Origin: Peromyscus leucopus
Lineage: Eukaryota > Chordata > Mammalia > Rodentia > Cricetidae
Length of the DNA: 64,000 nt
Assembly (NCBI RefSeq): GCF_004664715.2
Contig: NC_051065.1
Location: forward strand, 146,765,487-146,829,486
Reading direction: 5' to 3'
How positions within the stretch are numbered: the first letter of the stretch is position 1; each line of letters opens with the position of its first letter. A model generated the notes under the pieces. That model made no database searches, was not told the origin of the DNA, and saw only the letters and a list, made by a program, of their open reading frames with translations. Below, one piece after another: positions 1 to 11,867 of the stretch. The translations under genes and the position numbers were made by a program.

Positions 1-1080
1 CAGTGGAGCACATCGGACGTGTGGTGACTCATCCTCTGATAACCACGGGATGCATGTTGCATATTTTTTTGTTTTAAAATCTTCCATTGGAATTTCCAGC
101 TCGACAGAGCTTACATAAGCAAAAGCTCTCTGAGGTTCTCGATAATTTTTAAGGTATAAAGTTTGAGATGAACTGCTAACAACAGTGGGGGACCTGAGGG
201 GAAGGAAAGACAGAAATCTAAAAGGATGATATAAAAATTAAAGAGGACCGCTGAACCCCAAACCTTGTTTAGTCCCAGGGACTTGTTTCTGACAGAGGGA
301 ACATATTAGTTTCTCTTCTTGCACTGTGACTAATGCCTGATACCAATTCACTTGAGATTGGAAGGGTTCAATTCACAGGAAGACAGGGCAGGCCTGGTGT
401 CAGAAAGATGATAGGGGATGCAAGGACTCTGGTTTTCACCTTGATCTGTAAAGGTGTGGTGGCAGACATCTGTAATCCCAGTGCACAGGAGGCTATGGCA
501 AGAGGATTGTGACTTTAAGGCCAGCCTGGGCTACATAGAGAGACCCTAGCTCAAAAGGCCAAAGGAGGGTGGGAAGACAGCGAAGCACATAAAAGCACCA
601 GCCACCCAAGCCCAATCAGAATCCACCTGGCGCACATCTGCTATCCCAGCATTTTTACCGTGAGACGGGAGGTGGGCCGGCCAGCCTGGAGCAGTCAAAG
701 CCACGCGGGAGAGCCTGCTTCAACAAGGTTGGGGAGGCGAGAACCTTCTTCTCTGACCTCCACACGCATGCGGTGGCATATATGTACCCAGCCCCAGAAT
801 ATATGAGTATATTTTAATCCCCCTCCTATAAAACAGAAAAATAGACATCACTGTGGTTGAATAATGGTTCTCTCTAAGGTAGATGAGGAGGAACAAGCCA
901 GGAATTTCTTTTTCTCTCACTTAGTAGCCTAGGCTAGCTTCAGACTCATGATAATCCCCCTGCCTCAGCACTCAGGTGGGAGGCATCACAAAGGGCTCCC
1001 AAGTAAAATAACGTGACACACTGGCTCTGCGCTATCTTTAATACTTGTCACTAATGAGGGGCTTTTAAAAATAATATTAA
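1..1080. other. Non-genic flank with SINE fragments
   Basis: No gene is seen here. About 452-560 reads like a + strand B1-related SINE (TGTAATCCCAG box, GCCAGCCTGGGCTACATAG, a degenerate tail). About 600-730 is a more diverged SINE of the same orientation. About 920-1000 is a short antisense SINE fragment. All are old and partly decayed. Confidence 0.5.
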
Positions 1081-1317
1081 AAGCGTTTCTTTTCTTTTTT
1101 CTCTCTCTCTCTCTCTCTCTTCCTTTCTTTCTTTTTTCTTTCTTTCTTTCTTTTTTTTTTTTTTTTTGGTTTTTCGAGACAGGGTTTCTCTGTGTAGCCC
1201 TCCCTGTCTATCTTGGATCTCGCTCTGTAGACCAGACTGACTCGAACTCACAGAGATTCGCCTGCCTCTGCCTCCCGAGTGCTGGGATTCAAGGCGTGCG
1301 CCACCACTGCCCTGCTA
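1081..1317 (-). repeat. B1 SINE, antisense, behind a long CT/T tract
   Basis: The + strand shows a pyrimidine tract (1081-1166) that runs into GGTTTTTCGAGACAGGGTTT, then the antisense B1 body with GTAGACCAGACTGACTCGAA and the 5' end box GGGATTCAAGGCGTGCGCC. This is an antisense B1 whose A-tail became a microsatellite-like CT/T stretch. Confidence 0.85.
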
Positions 1318-1324
1318 AAAGCGT

Positions 1325-1525
1325 TTATTTCCTATGCATGAATGTTTTGTCTACATGTGTGTATGTACACTGTGGGTGTGCCTGATACCTAGAGAGGTCA
1401 GAAGAGGGTGTCAGATACTGTGGAACTGAAGTCAGGGACCACCATGTGGGTGCTGGGAATCAAACCCGGGTCCTCTGCAAAAGCATCAAGTGCTCCTAAC
1501 GTCTGAGCTATCGCTCTGGTCATGA
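1325..1525 (-). repeat. B2/B3 SINE, antisense
   Basis: The segment has the antisense B2 hallmarks: GTGGGTGCTGGGAATCAAAC, CCGGGTCCTCTGCAAAAGCA and GAGCTATCGCTCTGG. These derive from the tRNA-like head. The 3' part (TCAGAAGAGGGTGTCAGATA) is also recognisable. Confidence 0.65.
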
Positions 1526-2006
1526 GCAACTTTTCAACCTTAGATGTAACCCTGAGGAGCTGCGAGAGTGCTGTGCTCCGGAGACCGGGAATAAGTCTAA
1601 AAACAAATTGATATCCCTCCCCCCAATGGTCCCTCTCACCTCCTAAGTTTGTTTCCAAGTCCATTGGCTTCTGTTTCTCATTAACTGAGGCGGGCAAAGG
1701 GCATGGCAGGGAGAGGGGGATGGAGGGAAAGCAGAGAGGATACGTAATCCAGGAAGGGCATAAACACATTTTAGTTCTGGCTTTTATCTTTGATTTTAGT
1801 TTGAAAATCATGTCGGTGCTGCCACCTGCTGTTCTGGGCCGGGATGGGCCCAGGAGAAAGGGCCTGAATTTTCCCGGTCTGGGTTTTCTGTAGCTTTCCT
1901 TGGGAGAGGAGTTACTAGCTCTGCCCAGAGACCCTAGGTGGAGGGAGGGGCCTGGGACAGCATTGGCTGCTCCATCCTTCCTCCATCCCCGCTTTTGGGG
2001 AAACAA

Positions 2007-2014
2007 TGTGTGTG

Positions 2015-2071
<57 letters not shown>
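2007..2071. repeat. (TG)n microsatellite
   Basis: A run of TG dinucleotides with one early TTG interruption. It is followed by a short antisense B2-like remnant (GACTTCCACATGTGAGG). Open frames that cross it are repeat artefacts. Confidence 0.95.
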
Positions 2072-2072
<1 letters not shown>

Positions 2073-2789
2073 TGACTTCCACATGTGAGGAAGTCAGAAG
2101 ACAACGTAAGATCCTGACATCAAACTCAAGCCATCTCGCTAGTCCAGCTTGGCTTTTCCTTTCCAAGCTTTGCCCGGGGCCAGGACACTCCGGGACTTCT
2201 GGGTCCAGTACCAGGGTTGAAGGGAGATCCAGAACAGCATCAGGCCTGAGGTGGCCTGAGTCGGTCGGGCTGGGAGCCTGGGTTTCTGTTCTGAATGGAC
2301 ATCAGGGGTGTGGGACTGGGAGACAGGGCGGCTCTGACGACTTGGTTTGTTGTGCGCGCCGTCCCACCCTCGTTGACTTAAGTCGCGGACACCCACTCAC
2401 AACAGGGTCCGAATCAAACCAAAAATCCCAGTCTTAGCTCTCCAGCCCGCCCTCCCTACCGCTGCCGCCGCCGTCTCTCTACAGCTAAATCACACCGACC
2501 CCATCTGAAGCCTTCTCAAGGTCTGAGCCCTCTGAGAGGTCTGTCTGTCTGTCAGGGTCTTCCTCAGTAACTGCGGCTGTCTCATATTTTTTCCCCAAGC
2601 CTCACTCTGCTCTGTTTGGCTGTGATCATGTGTTACAGCCCCACAATTAATCTCATGGACTCTCTATTTCTCACACCTGCCTGACCCACCCCTGCACCCA
2701 TTGCTTTCCCCTCAGTCACAAGAGATAAAAAACAAAAAACAAAAACAGCACAGCCCCGTCATAAAAAGCTGGCTCCAAGCCACATTCAA

Positions 2790-2990
2790 CAGGTTCAAAA
2801 CAAGGCTCTGCTACCTAGAAGCTTTGTGACTATCTCCAGGGTGTGCAGTTTCTCTGTGCCATTGATGTCCTCCTCTGCAGAACACAGGGCAGCGAAGCTT
2901 GCACTGGAGAGCCCTTGTAAAGATGAAATGAGTTAATAAATTGTTAGGAGGATGCCTGGTCCTCGGTGAACAACAAGCTTCGTTATGAGT
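2790..2990 (+). repeat. MIR element, ancient SINE
   Basis: The order of motifs follows MIR: a GGCTCTGCTACCTAGAAGC box, TTTGTGACTATCTCCAGGG, then a CCTCCTCTGCAG block and GATGAAATGAGTTAATAAA near the 3' end. Divergence is high, as expected for a mammalian-wide element. Confidence 0.6.
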
Positions 2991-3372
2991 TTATGGAGGT
3001 AAGGGAGAAAAATGGTTAGCTCAGTGGTTCCCAACCAGGAGCAGAAAAGCTCCCTAAGAGAATATTTGACAAAAAAATCTCTAGAGGTTTTTTTTTTTTG
3101 TTTTTTGTTTTTTTGTTTTTAAAAGTGGGGGAATGCTACTGCCACCTAGTGGGTGGAGACCAGTGATGCACCCTACATTTGTGCCTCTGGTAACAGTAAC
3201 ACAGATCTGAAATGTCAATACTGCCAAGGTTGAGAAACCCAGGTTTAGGTGCTCAGCTCCAACCTGCCAAATTCCAAATTTGGTTCAAATTCCAAATTCC
3301 CTTTTTATTTTACACATAGCCTCAGTAAATTACTGAAACTTGCTCCCTAGTTTCCTTGACTGTAAAACAGAG

Positions 3373-3431
3373 ACGAAAAAAAAAACAAAAACAAAAAAAA
3401 AAAAAAAAAAAAAAAAAAAAACAAAAAAAAA
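3373..3431. repeat. A-rich tract
   Basis: Almost pure A with a few C interruptions. It follows a MIR-like 3' piece (about 3330-3372, TTTCCTTGACTGTAAAACAG). It is probably a SINE tail expansion. Confidence 0.9.
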
Positions 3432-3604
3432 ATCAAATTTTTAAAAAAAGGCAATTTACATATCCCCTCCTCCAATACCTCACCCGTCTGATGTAGGTGT
3501 CCATCTGATGTAGCCAGAATGGCCCAAACTCACTATGCAGCACAGAAAGATCTTGAATTCCCCCGTCTCTACCTCAGGTATGCACCACTGGACGGAGCTA
3601 TGAT

Positions 3605-3790
3605 AGGGCTCTTTTTAAAATATTTACTTTATTTATGTGTTTGCATGGGGGTGGAGGATGCCACAGGGTCTCCTAGAGCTGCAGTTACAGTAAATCATCT
3701 GATGTGGGTGCTGGGAATCGAACCCAGGTCCTCTGGAGGAGCAGCAGGAACAGCAAGAGCTCTTAACCACAGAGCCCTCTCTAACCTGTG
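3605..3790 (-). repeat. B2-type SINE, antisense
   Basis: Antisense tRNA-derived head: GTGGGTGCTGGGAATCGAAC, CCAGGTCCTCTGGAGGAGCA, AGCTCTTAACCACAGAGCCC. The distal part is degraded. Confidence 0.7.
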
Positions 3791-3854
3791 ACAGGGCTCT
3801 TAAGGAGTAACTACTTGGCAAGTAGCATTCAGCCACCACTATTATTAGTTCTCT

Positions 3855-4060
3855 CCACATGTCTCCTCCTCCAGGAAGCCTTCCCGACTCTGGGTGACAT
3901 TACTGTCCCTAGGTTTGTTGGATCCTCGAGCGTATCTTAATGCAGGCTGTCCACCTGCTCACGTGTCTGTCTTTCCCAAATAAGCGGCTCCTTGAGGGAA
4001 GGAGTTTGTCCTGTGGGTTTCGGCATCCTCAGGACTGAGTGCAGAGCCTGGCAGGTCAGG
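3855..4060 (+). repeat. L2 LINE 3' end, ancient
   Basis: The stretch reads like the sense 3' end of L2: CTCCTCCTCCAGGAAGCCTT, then CGGCTCCTTGAGGGAAGGAG and GAGTGCAGAGCCTGGCAGGT. This is old sequence shared by mammals and is not coding. Confidence 0.65.
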
Positions 4061-5335
4061 TACCACCTATGTCTTTGGGTGGGTGTGGGCCAGCGAAGTA
4101 GGTACCAAGCATTGGCTTTGATGTTGAGGGAGGTAGAGCAGGAGGTAGGCAGGCAGGTCCAGGATCTGGGCGGGGAGTGGAGGCCAACGGTGTGGGTGTA
4201 GCCATGCTCCATTTGCAATTCGACATGGGCATTCTAACCCCAATACCTGCCTTCCCTCGCCATTGTTGGGTACCATTATAGTTTGGAGGTAAATGTGTTC
4301 GTGTGTTTAAAAATGTGGTCCCCAGCAACAGTACAGTTTGGGGAGCCTGGGAATCCTTTGGGATGTGTGACTTAGCTAGCAGAAGTGGGATGGGTGGGAT
4401 GGAGGCTTGAAGAGTCTATGTGCTTCTGTTCCTTCCCTGAGTGTTCTACTTCCTGATCTCCCAAGACGTGAACAAGCCATGTCACGGGCTCCCACTGCCT
4501 TTCTCCTTTCCACATCTTCCTCACCCTAACGGGCCCGTATCCCCGGGACCACAAGCCAAACTACATTCTCCCTAAGTTGTCAGGGGTTTTGTCCTAGTGA
4601 CCAGACATCACCCAGCACTCTTCATGGATGGGAACCTCATCTTTTGTTGGAAGGAGCAGTGCCATGAGTGAATGAGGATCTAAGCCTGAGCTGGCCCAGC
4701 TGCTCCTCACGGGGGTCTATCCTTTGGTAACAGTTGCCAGGCTGGGACACTGCTCTGGTGCTGGGGCAAGTCCCATGACACTAAGAGCTCCAGACATTAA
4801 GTCCGTCTTCACAGCCTTCTTCTCGGTGCTAGGATTTCTTGTTCAGCTGCTCCACCCTTTGCGGAGTTTCTCACCAGCTCCAGACCTGGTGCTCTCTGAG
4901 GTAGTCTCCTGTCTTTGGACCGGCCTTTCTCTGATGATGCTGATGCTCACTGAGATGCAGAGTGAGGGCACACACGTGGGAGAGGGATGGGGATCCACCT
5001 GAAACTCTGGACACTGCTTTTACCAGTTACCTGGCAGCGGGGTGGGGTGGGGTGGTGGGGTGGGGGTGGCTCCTCTGACGTCACTGGGGCAGGAGGAGCT
5101 TGCAGAGGGAAGAAAGGGGAAAAAAACAGCTTTCTCAAAAGCCTAGAGAGGGTGAAGTCACCTTAGACCTGTAAAGAGGGTGGTGTCTGGGTTTCTGCTG
5201 AGGAGGACAGGGCAGGGAGAAGAGAGGGCTTTAGCCTTTTGTGTTTGGAGGAGTTTCTATCTTCCCAAGTCATCCCCACCCCATTCTCTTGAGGATTTGG
5301 TAAATATTGAGGCTAGCAATGAGTCACTTATGATG
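4061..5335. other. Unique-looking non-genic sequence
   Basis: I see no gene here. The only marked structure is a G-rich block at about 5038-5072 made of GGGGT/GGTGGGG repeats, with quadruplex potential on the + strand. Confidence 0.5.
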
Positions 5336-5339
5336 GAAT

Positions 5340-5640
5340 TCAAATATTAGTTATCTGTTGTGTAACAAGTTGTCCCTTCTCTTAGTTTAAAACAAACCAC
5401 ATGTATCATTTCACACAGTGGCTGGAGTCCGGAATCAGAAGTTAGAGGGGTGGTCTAGCCTCAGGGTCTCTCAAGGCTTCAGCTGTGGTCAGGACATTCA
5501 GCCCTTGAAAGCTTGACTGGGCAGGAAGTCTGCTGCCAAGACCGGATGAGGCCTCTGCTCCTTGCCACACAGCGCTCTCCATAGGACACTTGAGAGCCAT
5601 TATGCATGACCCCAAACAGAAAAAAGGCAAGGTCGGAGAC
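5340..5640. repeat. Ancient interspersed repeat, family not named
   Basis: It has the layout of an old eutherian dispersed repeat: TTATCTGTTGTGTAACAAGT, a CAGGGTCTCTCAAGGCTTCA block, AAAGCTTGACTGGGCAGGAA and CTCTCCATAGGACACTTGAG. I recognise the pattern but cannot assign the family with confidence. Confidence 0.45.
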
Positions 5641-6380
5641 TAGAGTTCTTTTTCAACCCTGTTAGTTACTCTTATCACCATGGTGATAAAATGCTTAGCA
5701 GAAACAGCTTAGCAGAGGAAAACTTGACCTTGGCTCTTAGGTTAAGAGGGATTCAGTCCATTACTTTGGGGAAAGTGCAGAGGTGTGGTTTAGCCTATGG
5801 TAGTGGGAGCAGAGAAAGTAAGCCTGAGGACAGTGCTGGGCATAACCTTCAAAGGCTCCCACCAGCCACATACCACCCCCCAAAAGACTCTATAACCTTC
5901 AAAACAGGCCACAAGCCAGGGGGAGCAGGCACTCAAAACAAGAGCTGGTGGGGGAACTTCCAGAATAACCTAGCCTTGGAAGTGACAGGGTTTCACTTCT
6001 TTTATATTTTATTTCTCACTCAGGTCAAGCCCAAAGCATTGTGGGAAGAGATGGCGTGCGTGCGAAGGGACCTTCAAAGAGAATGCTTCAGGAGTCATTT
6101 CTAGCATTTGAAGAGGCTCCCCCCCAATCCCCATTAGCAGGATTGGACAGACCCAAATGGCCTACAGCAGATCGAACATAAGCAAAGGTGGGGTTTAGAG
6201 AGGACCTCAAGGTGTTAAAAAGATGCAAGGAACTGTTGAAGAGGCACGAGGCAGGGCTGGCTAGAGGAGCCTGGGGCAGAAGGTTCTTCTAGCCTAGTGG
6301 AGGTAACCACGTTGTGGTGTCCCGAGGCTTCATGAAAAGATGGTCCAAAGGAGCATGCTCCCTGGCTGAAGAGTCTAAAC

Positions 6381-6496
6381 CTAAACCTCCCACGTCGCAC
6401 CGGCTGTGTGTGGACCAGACCTAAACCTCCCACGTCCCACCGGCTGTGTGTGGACCAGACCTAAACCTCCCACGTCCCACCGGCTGTGTGTGGACC
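6381..6496. repeat. 40-bp minisatellite, about 2.9 copies
   Basis: A unit beginning CTAAACCTCCCACGTC starts at 6381, 6421 and 6461, so the period is exactly 40 bp. The copies differ at one visible base (CACGTCGCAC against CACGTCCCAC), so the duplication is young. Confidence 0.9.
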
Positions 6497-6499
6497 TTC

Positions 6500-8060
6500 C
6501 TCTTGCGGCAAAGACCTTCAGTCAAAGCTCCATGGCACATTGCCTATGTGGGTAGCTCGTCAATGGAGGGTTCTGTTAGACTCTGCACCGTCCTTCCCTC
6601 ACAAAGACGAGCTCCTGGGTGAAGCTGGGTTTGTGCCTCAGCCATTGAACTGCAGAGCTCTCTTGTCCCGCCCCTCCTGTTTTTATAGCTTTGGTAAATC
6701 CTTCTTCAGACAGTCCACCCCGGCCGGAACGTCTGAGCTGTTCAGAAGCACAGTGGCTACCGCGGAATGAGTGGGAGAGCAGTGGCAGTGGGGAACGACT
6801 TCATGGAGACCGGGCTTTGCCGGCTACCTGCCCCTTCCCGTGTGCGGTCTCTCCGCACCGGAGACCCAGAGGAGACGTTTTTGTTACACTAAAGATGACG
6901 ATAGCTTTCTTGCAGCTGTGTCAAGGGGATGGAGCAAGCATTTTCCTAAAATAGCTGGGCAGAGAGAGCGGAACCCGAGGGGAGGGGCTGGAACAGACGG
7001 CAAGGCAGCGGATCAGTCACGGACAAAACAGGGAAGTGGTGTAACTTGCCTAGGACCACCGAGTGGGGTCAGTGACTTGTCCAAGGATGCTTTTAGCCTT
7101 GGGCCGCTTGCTTAGGACACCGAAGAAGCCATAGTTACTGTTATGAACACAAAGGGAGGAAAAGAGGCTGGCTGTCAGCACACCTTTGGGACACTAGGAC
7201 ACACAGACATATCCACACATGCCCCCGAAGAGCACAGCGCCAGGGACTTGACCTAACTGGTCAGTGCGAGAATGAACAGACATGGAAAACTGGGCTCTCT
7301 GATGGAGAAGTCTCACCATCAGGGAAGCTCAGCGTGTTTATTTTACACAATTGAACAGGGAGGGGAGGGTATTGCACACAGCTGAACCAAGGGGACGGCG
7401 TATTGGTGTACAGCCTAGTCCAGGAGGCAAGTTTAGCATTCCTGTACAGGAGCAGTCTTCAGGCCAAAATCATCTGGGAGGATAAAGCTATGCTGGGCGT
7501 TTTCCACACACACACACTGTCAACATTTGCACTAGGACCAGGAAGGAAGGCTGGGCCATTTCCCACGGGCCCCAGGCACTGGGTCCTTGATATGGCCATG
7601 CGTGTGTCAACAACACACAATTCACTCCTGCTTTCGCACACCCGGAGCTTTCTCCACTCCCCACACAGAAGACAGGTATGACAGAACAGTGCAGCCTGTG
7701 TGAATTTTCGTGGCAGAAAGTGTTCAGCACCCACTTGTGTGGTCCCTCGGCTTGCCGTCACAGGAGGGCACCAACCCTTAAAGACCAAGAAGATGCTCAC
7801 TCAGGCTTAACCAGAGGGAGGGAGGGCTGGAAGCCGACCAGTGTGGAAAGATGATTCAGGGGGGTGGGGTTCTCTCGATGGAGAGGGAGCCCTCAGTGAA
7901 GAGGAAAACGTGAGATCTCCAGGGCAGGAGGATAGTGCTGACTCTGTGCTGCAAGCGGAAGGAACATGTCATGGGACCCAGCTACTACACAAAAGCTGCT
8001 ACTTGGAAAGGTCAAGGACCTTTCCGAAGGTCAAGCCATGGCTTAAGAAGTCTTGGTGAT
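6500..8060. other. Non-genic sequence upstream of a CAG tract
   Basis: No gene is recognised. Short open frames occur on both strands but none shows a known family, a splice pattern or unusual length. Confidence 0.4.
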
Positions 8061-8061
8061 G

Positions 8062-8064
<3 letters not shown>

Positions 8065-8110
<46 letters not shown>
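8065..8110 (+). repeat. (GCA)15 trinucleotide repeat
   Basis: An uninterrupted GCA/CAG run of about 46 nt. It ends exactly where a B1 body resumes (CGCACGCCTTTAATCCCAGC). The tract therefore replaces the B1 5' end (GCCGGGCAGTGGTGG) and probably grew from its GGCAG. Confidence 0.95.
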
Positions 8111-8112
<2 letters not shown>

Positions 8113-8264
8113 CACGCCTTTAATCCCAGCACTTGGGAGGCAGAGGCAGGCAGATCTCTGTGAGTTCGAGGCCAGCCTGGGCTACAGAGTGAGTTTCAGG
8201 AAAGGCTCAAAGCTACACAGAGAAACCCTGTCTTGGAAAAAATAAAATAAAATAAAATAAATAA
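8110..8264 (+). repeat. B1 SINE, sense, 5' end replaced by CAG repeat
   Basis: Near-consensus cricetid B1 from CGCACGCC through GGCCAGCCTGGGCTACAGAG to AGAAACCCTGTCTTGG, then an AAAAT-repeat tail. The first bases of the element are missing and replaced by the CAG tract. Confidence 0.9.
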
Positions 8265-8725
8265 CAGAAGTCTTAGTGATATTTCAGCTTTTGTATGTAT
8301 ATTAACTGTTCCTACAGTGATTTTCTTGTGTACTATGCTTGCTTCCAAGAACTCCTAGCAGTGCATTTATCTAAAATACCGATCAAGCATCCAAGACCAA
8401 ACTCTCCTGAACTAAGGTAACACACTGAACTAAGGAAATGTCGCCTGTTTCCTAGGTCAGGCGGACAGCTTTATTTCTTGTGCAATTTTAGCTGAGAACC
8501 TCCTTTCTTATACAGCCTTACTAACATTATAGCCCCCTAACTTCTTAACTAACCACTTCTAGGAATGTAGTTTGAGCACATATTTCATATATACTAACTG
8601 ATCATTAGCTCAGTTGACCTCCTCCTTTACCACTCCCCTTCTGGATTGTAAAAGAAAGCTTGATGGTCACTGCTTGAGAAAAACTCTTATCTGCCTTTAT
8701 GACCCCATAAGAATTCAAGCCTGGC

Positions 8726-8896
8726 TGGGCAGTGGTGGCACACACCTTTAATCCCAGCACTCAGGAGGCACAGCCAGGTGGATCTCTGTGAGTTCGAGGC
8801 CAGCCTGGTCTACAGAGAGAGATCCAGGACAGGCACCAAAACTACACAAACAAATCCTGTCTCAAAAAACAACAACAACTACAACAACAAAAACTG
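8726..8896 (+). repeat. B1 SINE, sense
   Basis: GGGCAGTGGTGGCACACACC, CTTTAATCCCAGCACTCAGG, GGCCAGCCTGGTCTACAGAG and AAATCCTGTCTCAAAAAACA give a full-length B1 with an (AAC)n tail. Confidence 0.9.
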
Positions 8897-9079
8897 AAAC
8901 AAACAAGAAAGAATTCAAGCCTGGTGACCTTGTTCAGCCAGAGGATTGCTATTGCTTGGGTTTATAGCTAAAATGCCTCAGAGACTTGGAGAGAAAAAAA
9001 GAGGGATAAGGAGACTTGGAGGAGGGTTTGAGGGACTTGAGGATGAGATGGAGAAGAGAAAAGAGAACGGAAGAACTAG

Positions 9080-9470
9080 ATGGGTAAGAAGTGAAGAGGA
9101 CTGGAAGCTGAGGTTGGAGGATCATTTGAGCCTATTAATTCAAAACCATCCTTGGCATTATAGCGATATCCTTTCTCAAAAGAACAAAATGAAAGGTCAG
9201 GGTGCAGTGATATACACTTTTTTTTTTTCCTTTGGATTTTCAAGACAGAGTTTCTCTGTGTAGTTTTTGTGCCTTTCCTGGAACTCACTTGGTAGCCCAC
9301 GCTGGCCTTGAACTCACAGAGATCTGCCTGCCTCTGCCTCCTGAGTGCTGGGATTAAAGGCATGTGCCACCACCGCCCGGTGTGATATACACCTTTAATC
9401 CCAGCACTAAGGAGCAGAGGCAGGCAGTCTTTGTGAGTTCCAGACCAGCTAGGGCTACATATTGAGACTC

Positions 9471-9505
<35 letters not shown>

Positions 9506-9508
9506 ATG
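9080..9508 (+). repeat. Older SINE split by a nested B1
   Basis: Sense SINE sequence is found on both sides of the nested antisense B1: TGAGGTTGGAGGATCATTTG before it, and CACCTTTAATCCCAGCACTA after it. The second part ends in a (TAAA)n/(AAAT)n tail at 9474-9507. The two flanks may be one element or two adjacent ones. Confidence 0.6.
9218..9381 (-). repeat. B1 SINE, antisense, nested with target-site duplication
   Basis: Antisense B1 from a T-rich tail (9218) to CACCACCGCCCGG (about 9380). It is flanked by an 11-bp direct repeat GTGATATACAC at 9207-9217 and 9382-9392, the target-site duplication of the insertion. Confidence 0.9.
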
Positions 9509-10973
9509 AAGTGGAGAGGAATGAACTAGATTGAAGGGCTAGAAGAGAGTACTTGAGGACCAGATGGAAGATGAGCAAGAACAAGATGGGCAGAACTGAT
9601 ATGAGAGAATTAAGACAGAACTTAGGGAGGACAGCAGATAAATGTAGAGAGAAATCAGTCAAGGAAGGAGCTTGACACGAGAGCAGAATAGAAGCTGTGT
9701 AGAGAGGGAACTGACTCAGAATAATAAAGTATATGGTCTAAGGAGTTTCGTGTACATAGATTCATTTCCTATCATCAAAGATTAATTATCAGCTGGTTGT
9801 AGGTTCTTCCCAGACCCTGGGAGGGGACTATGGAGGGGCTGGACCCCCTAGTCCCCATTAGCTCTGTACCCCAACATAAGATGCAGGGAACAGGAAAGGC
9901 AGGCAGACGGAGTCTACACCTGGTGACGGCAGAAGTGCAGGGCTCAGGTGTGGTGTGTTCAAGGTGTGGTGTGAATACGTTCCAGGTGTGGTGTGGAGTA
10001 TGGTCTGAGCCAGATGAGTCTGCACAAGTGGCGGCACACAGGCAGGCAGACCCTCTCCCTGACTCTTAGAGCCCCTTAGTTGTCAGGAAGGCGGGAATGA
10101 GTGGCAGAAGCATTCAGAGCCATGCATGCCCCACTCCATATAGTGTCTTTCTTGGGTACGAGGGGGTGGACTACAGTGGGGTTCATGGTTTTGGGGGCCA
10201 GACTGGGGAGAAACAATTCCCCTTCATCCAGTTCACCCTAGGTAAGTTCACTGTCTGAAGAGCCCGTGTAGGGGAGCTCTGGTGACTAATTCCACTTCTC
10301 CGCTATCAGTCATTTGTACACTGGTGTCATTGCGTCCTTAGTGACACCTCAGCGGAACTGGCGACGGATGCCTTGTCCTTATCTGGAGACTACAATGCTT
10401 TGCTCCCACTTTGGAGAGCTCTATTATTACAAATTCAAATAGCAATAGCGAACATTTCCCCATGTAATTCTGTTCCTGGTACACTGCTGAATGATGCTAC
10501 ATGGAAAAGCCATAGAATTCTAGGAGAGGGAAGTATTCTGGGTATATCCTCCGGTGACTGGCACACACACTTATCTGCTGAAGGCCACATGTTCTTACTG
10601 CAGGGCTGGTGTGGAGACCCAGTCCACTTTGTCCCCTTGTGATCTGGGCAGACCCTGGTAAGAGGGACAGTGTTTGTCGAGGAGCGTAGATGTCCACAGA
10701 GCTGGTCCTGGCCAGCCCTGGTGGCCGAGACCCGCGGGTGGGGAGGGCAAGCGGCTGCCTAGTTCAGCTCCTGGTCAGACAACCTGGCCTCAGGGTCTGG
10801 GACAGAGGCCTAGCTCGTCAGTGTAGCCCTCTATGGATTGTGGAAATAAGCATTCAGGACTCCTGATCATATCCCTGGGTCTAAGACTCTAGCAGACAAA
10901 GCCAACTCCACAGTCTCACATGCTGCAGAAAGCGTTAGGGGTGGGACTTACCCTGTCTGACCCTGGGCCCTTC

Positions 10974-11042
10974 TCTTATATTATTAAGTATTAATATATA
11001 TTAATATTATTATTAATATTATTAATATATTATTATCTTATA
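10974..11042. repeat. AT-rich simple repeat
   Basis: Interrupted ATT/AATAT units (TATTAATATATATTAATATT and similar) with self-complementary stretches. No gene is seen in the surrounding unique sequence 9.7-11.8 kb. Confidence 0.9.
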
Positions 11043-11144
11043 CTTATCCCCTTGGCAACCATCTCTTCCTTGCAAGGATGAATGAGGGTCGATTTGAAAT
11101 GAGGGACATTGTCTTGTGAGGTTGAATGTGGGTTTGGAAAGGGG

Positions 11145-11180
<36 letters not shown>
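11145..11180. repeat. (GT)n microsatellite
   Basis: About 18 GT units in otherwise unique sequence. Confidence 0.95.
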
Positions 11181-11183
<3 letters not shown>

Positions 11184-11867
11184 CTGTGGCATAGCCAAGG
11201 TGTGTGGACTAGTGTTGCAGAGTAGCACCATCTGCTGCCCACAATGGGAACAGCACTCTATTTTCAGAGGAGTCATTTGAGGCTCCTAACTCCTTGAAGT
11301 GGCTTCTGGAGTTGCTCAGTCCTGCTCTGGATGTTTGCACTTCTTTGGGTGATCTAGAGGATTCTGGATCTTGGTGGGGGTATGACTGGGGGGAGGGTGT
11401 GAACTTGCAGAGTGGGTGATCTGGACCCCCGAGTCATGGTGAGTTCTGAGGGACTAAGCTCACTTTGGCTTGGGTCTCACAGCCACCATGGAACATTCTA
11501 GCTCCTTGGACAGTGGATGACTACACAGGGAACGTTTTCCTGTGCTGTGAGTGGGGAGGGCCTTGGTAGGATCCAGTGGCCCACAGAGCTTTTCTGAGAA
11601 GAGGACTCCACTTCCCACTGTGCTGAGGACATTTAGGAAGTCCGGGAAGAGGGTAAGGCCAGTTCAACTTTGAGTTCTTTTCCAAATTCATTCTGGGATC
11701 AATGTAGGGTCAAGTCTCGTGCTTGGGCAGAGCCCCAGTAACTGTCTTTGATGGGCAAGGCACCTAGCTATTGCAGGAAGAGAAAGCAGGAGTGTTCAGT
11801 TGGTAATAACAGGTTCCCCTGCCCCCATCCAGCAAAGACTGATGTAGCTAGAGTTTTCCTGCCTGGC

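Noticed and set aside
1398..2084. Minus-strand 228-codon frame
   Set aside because: It begins in a (CA)n microsatellite and crosses B2 sequence; no recognisable protein.
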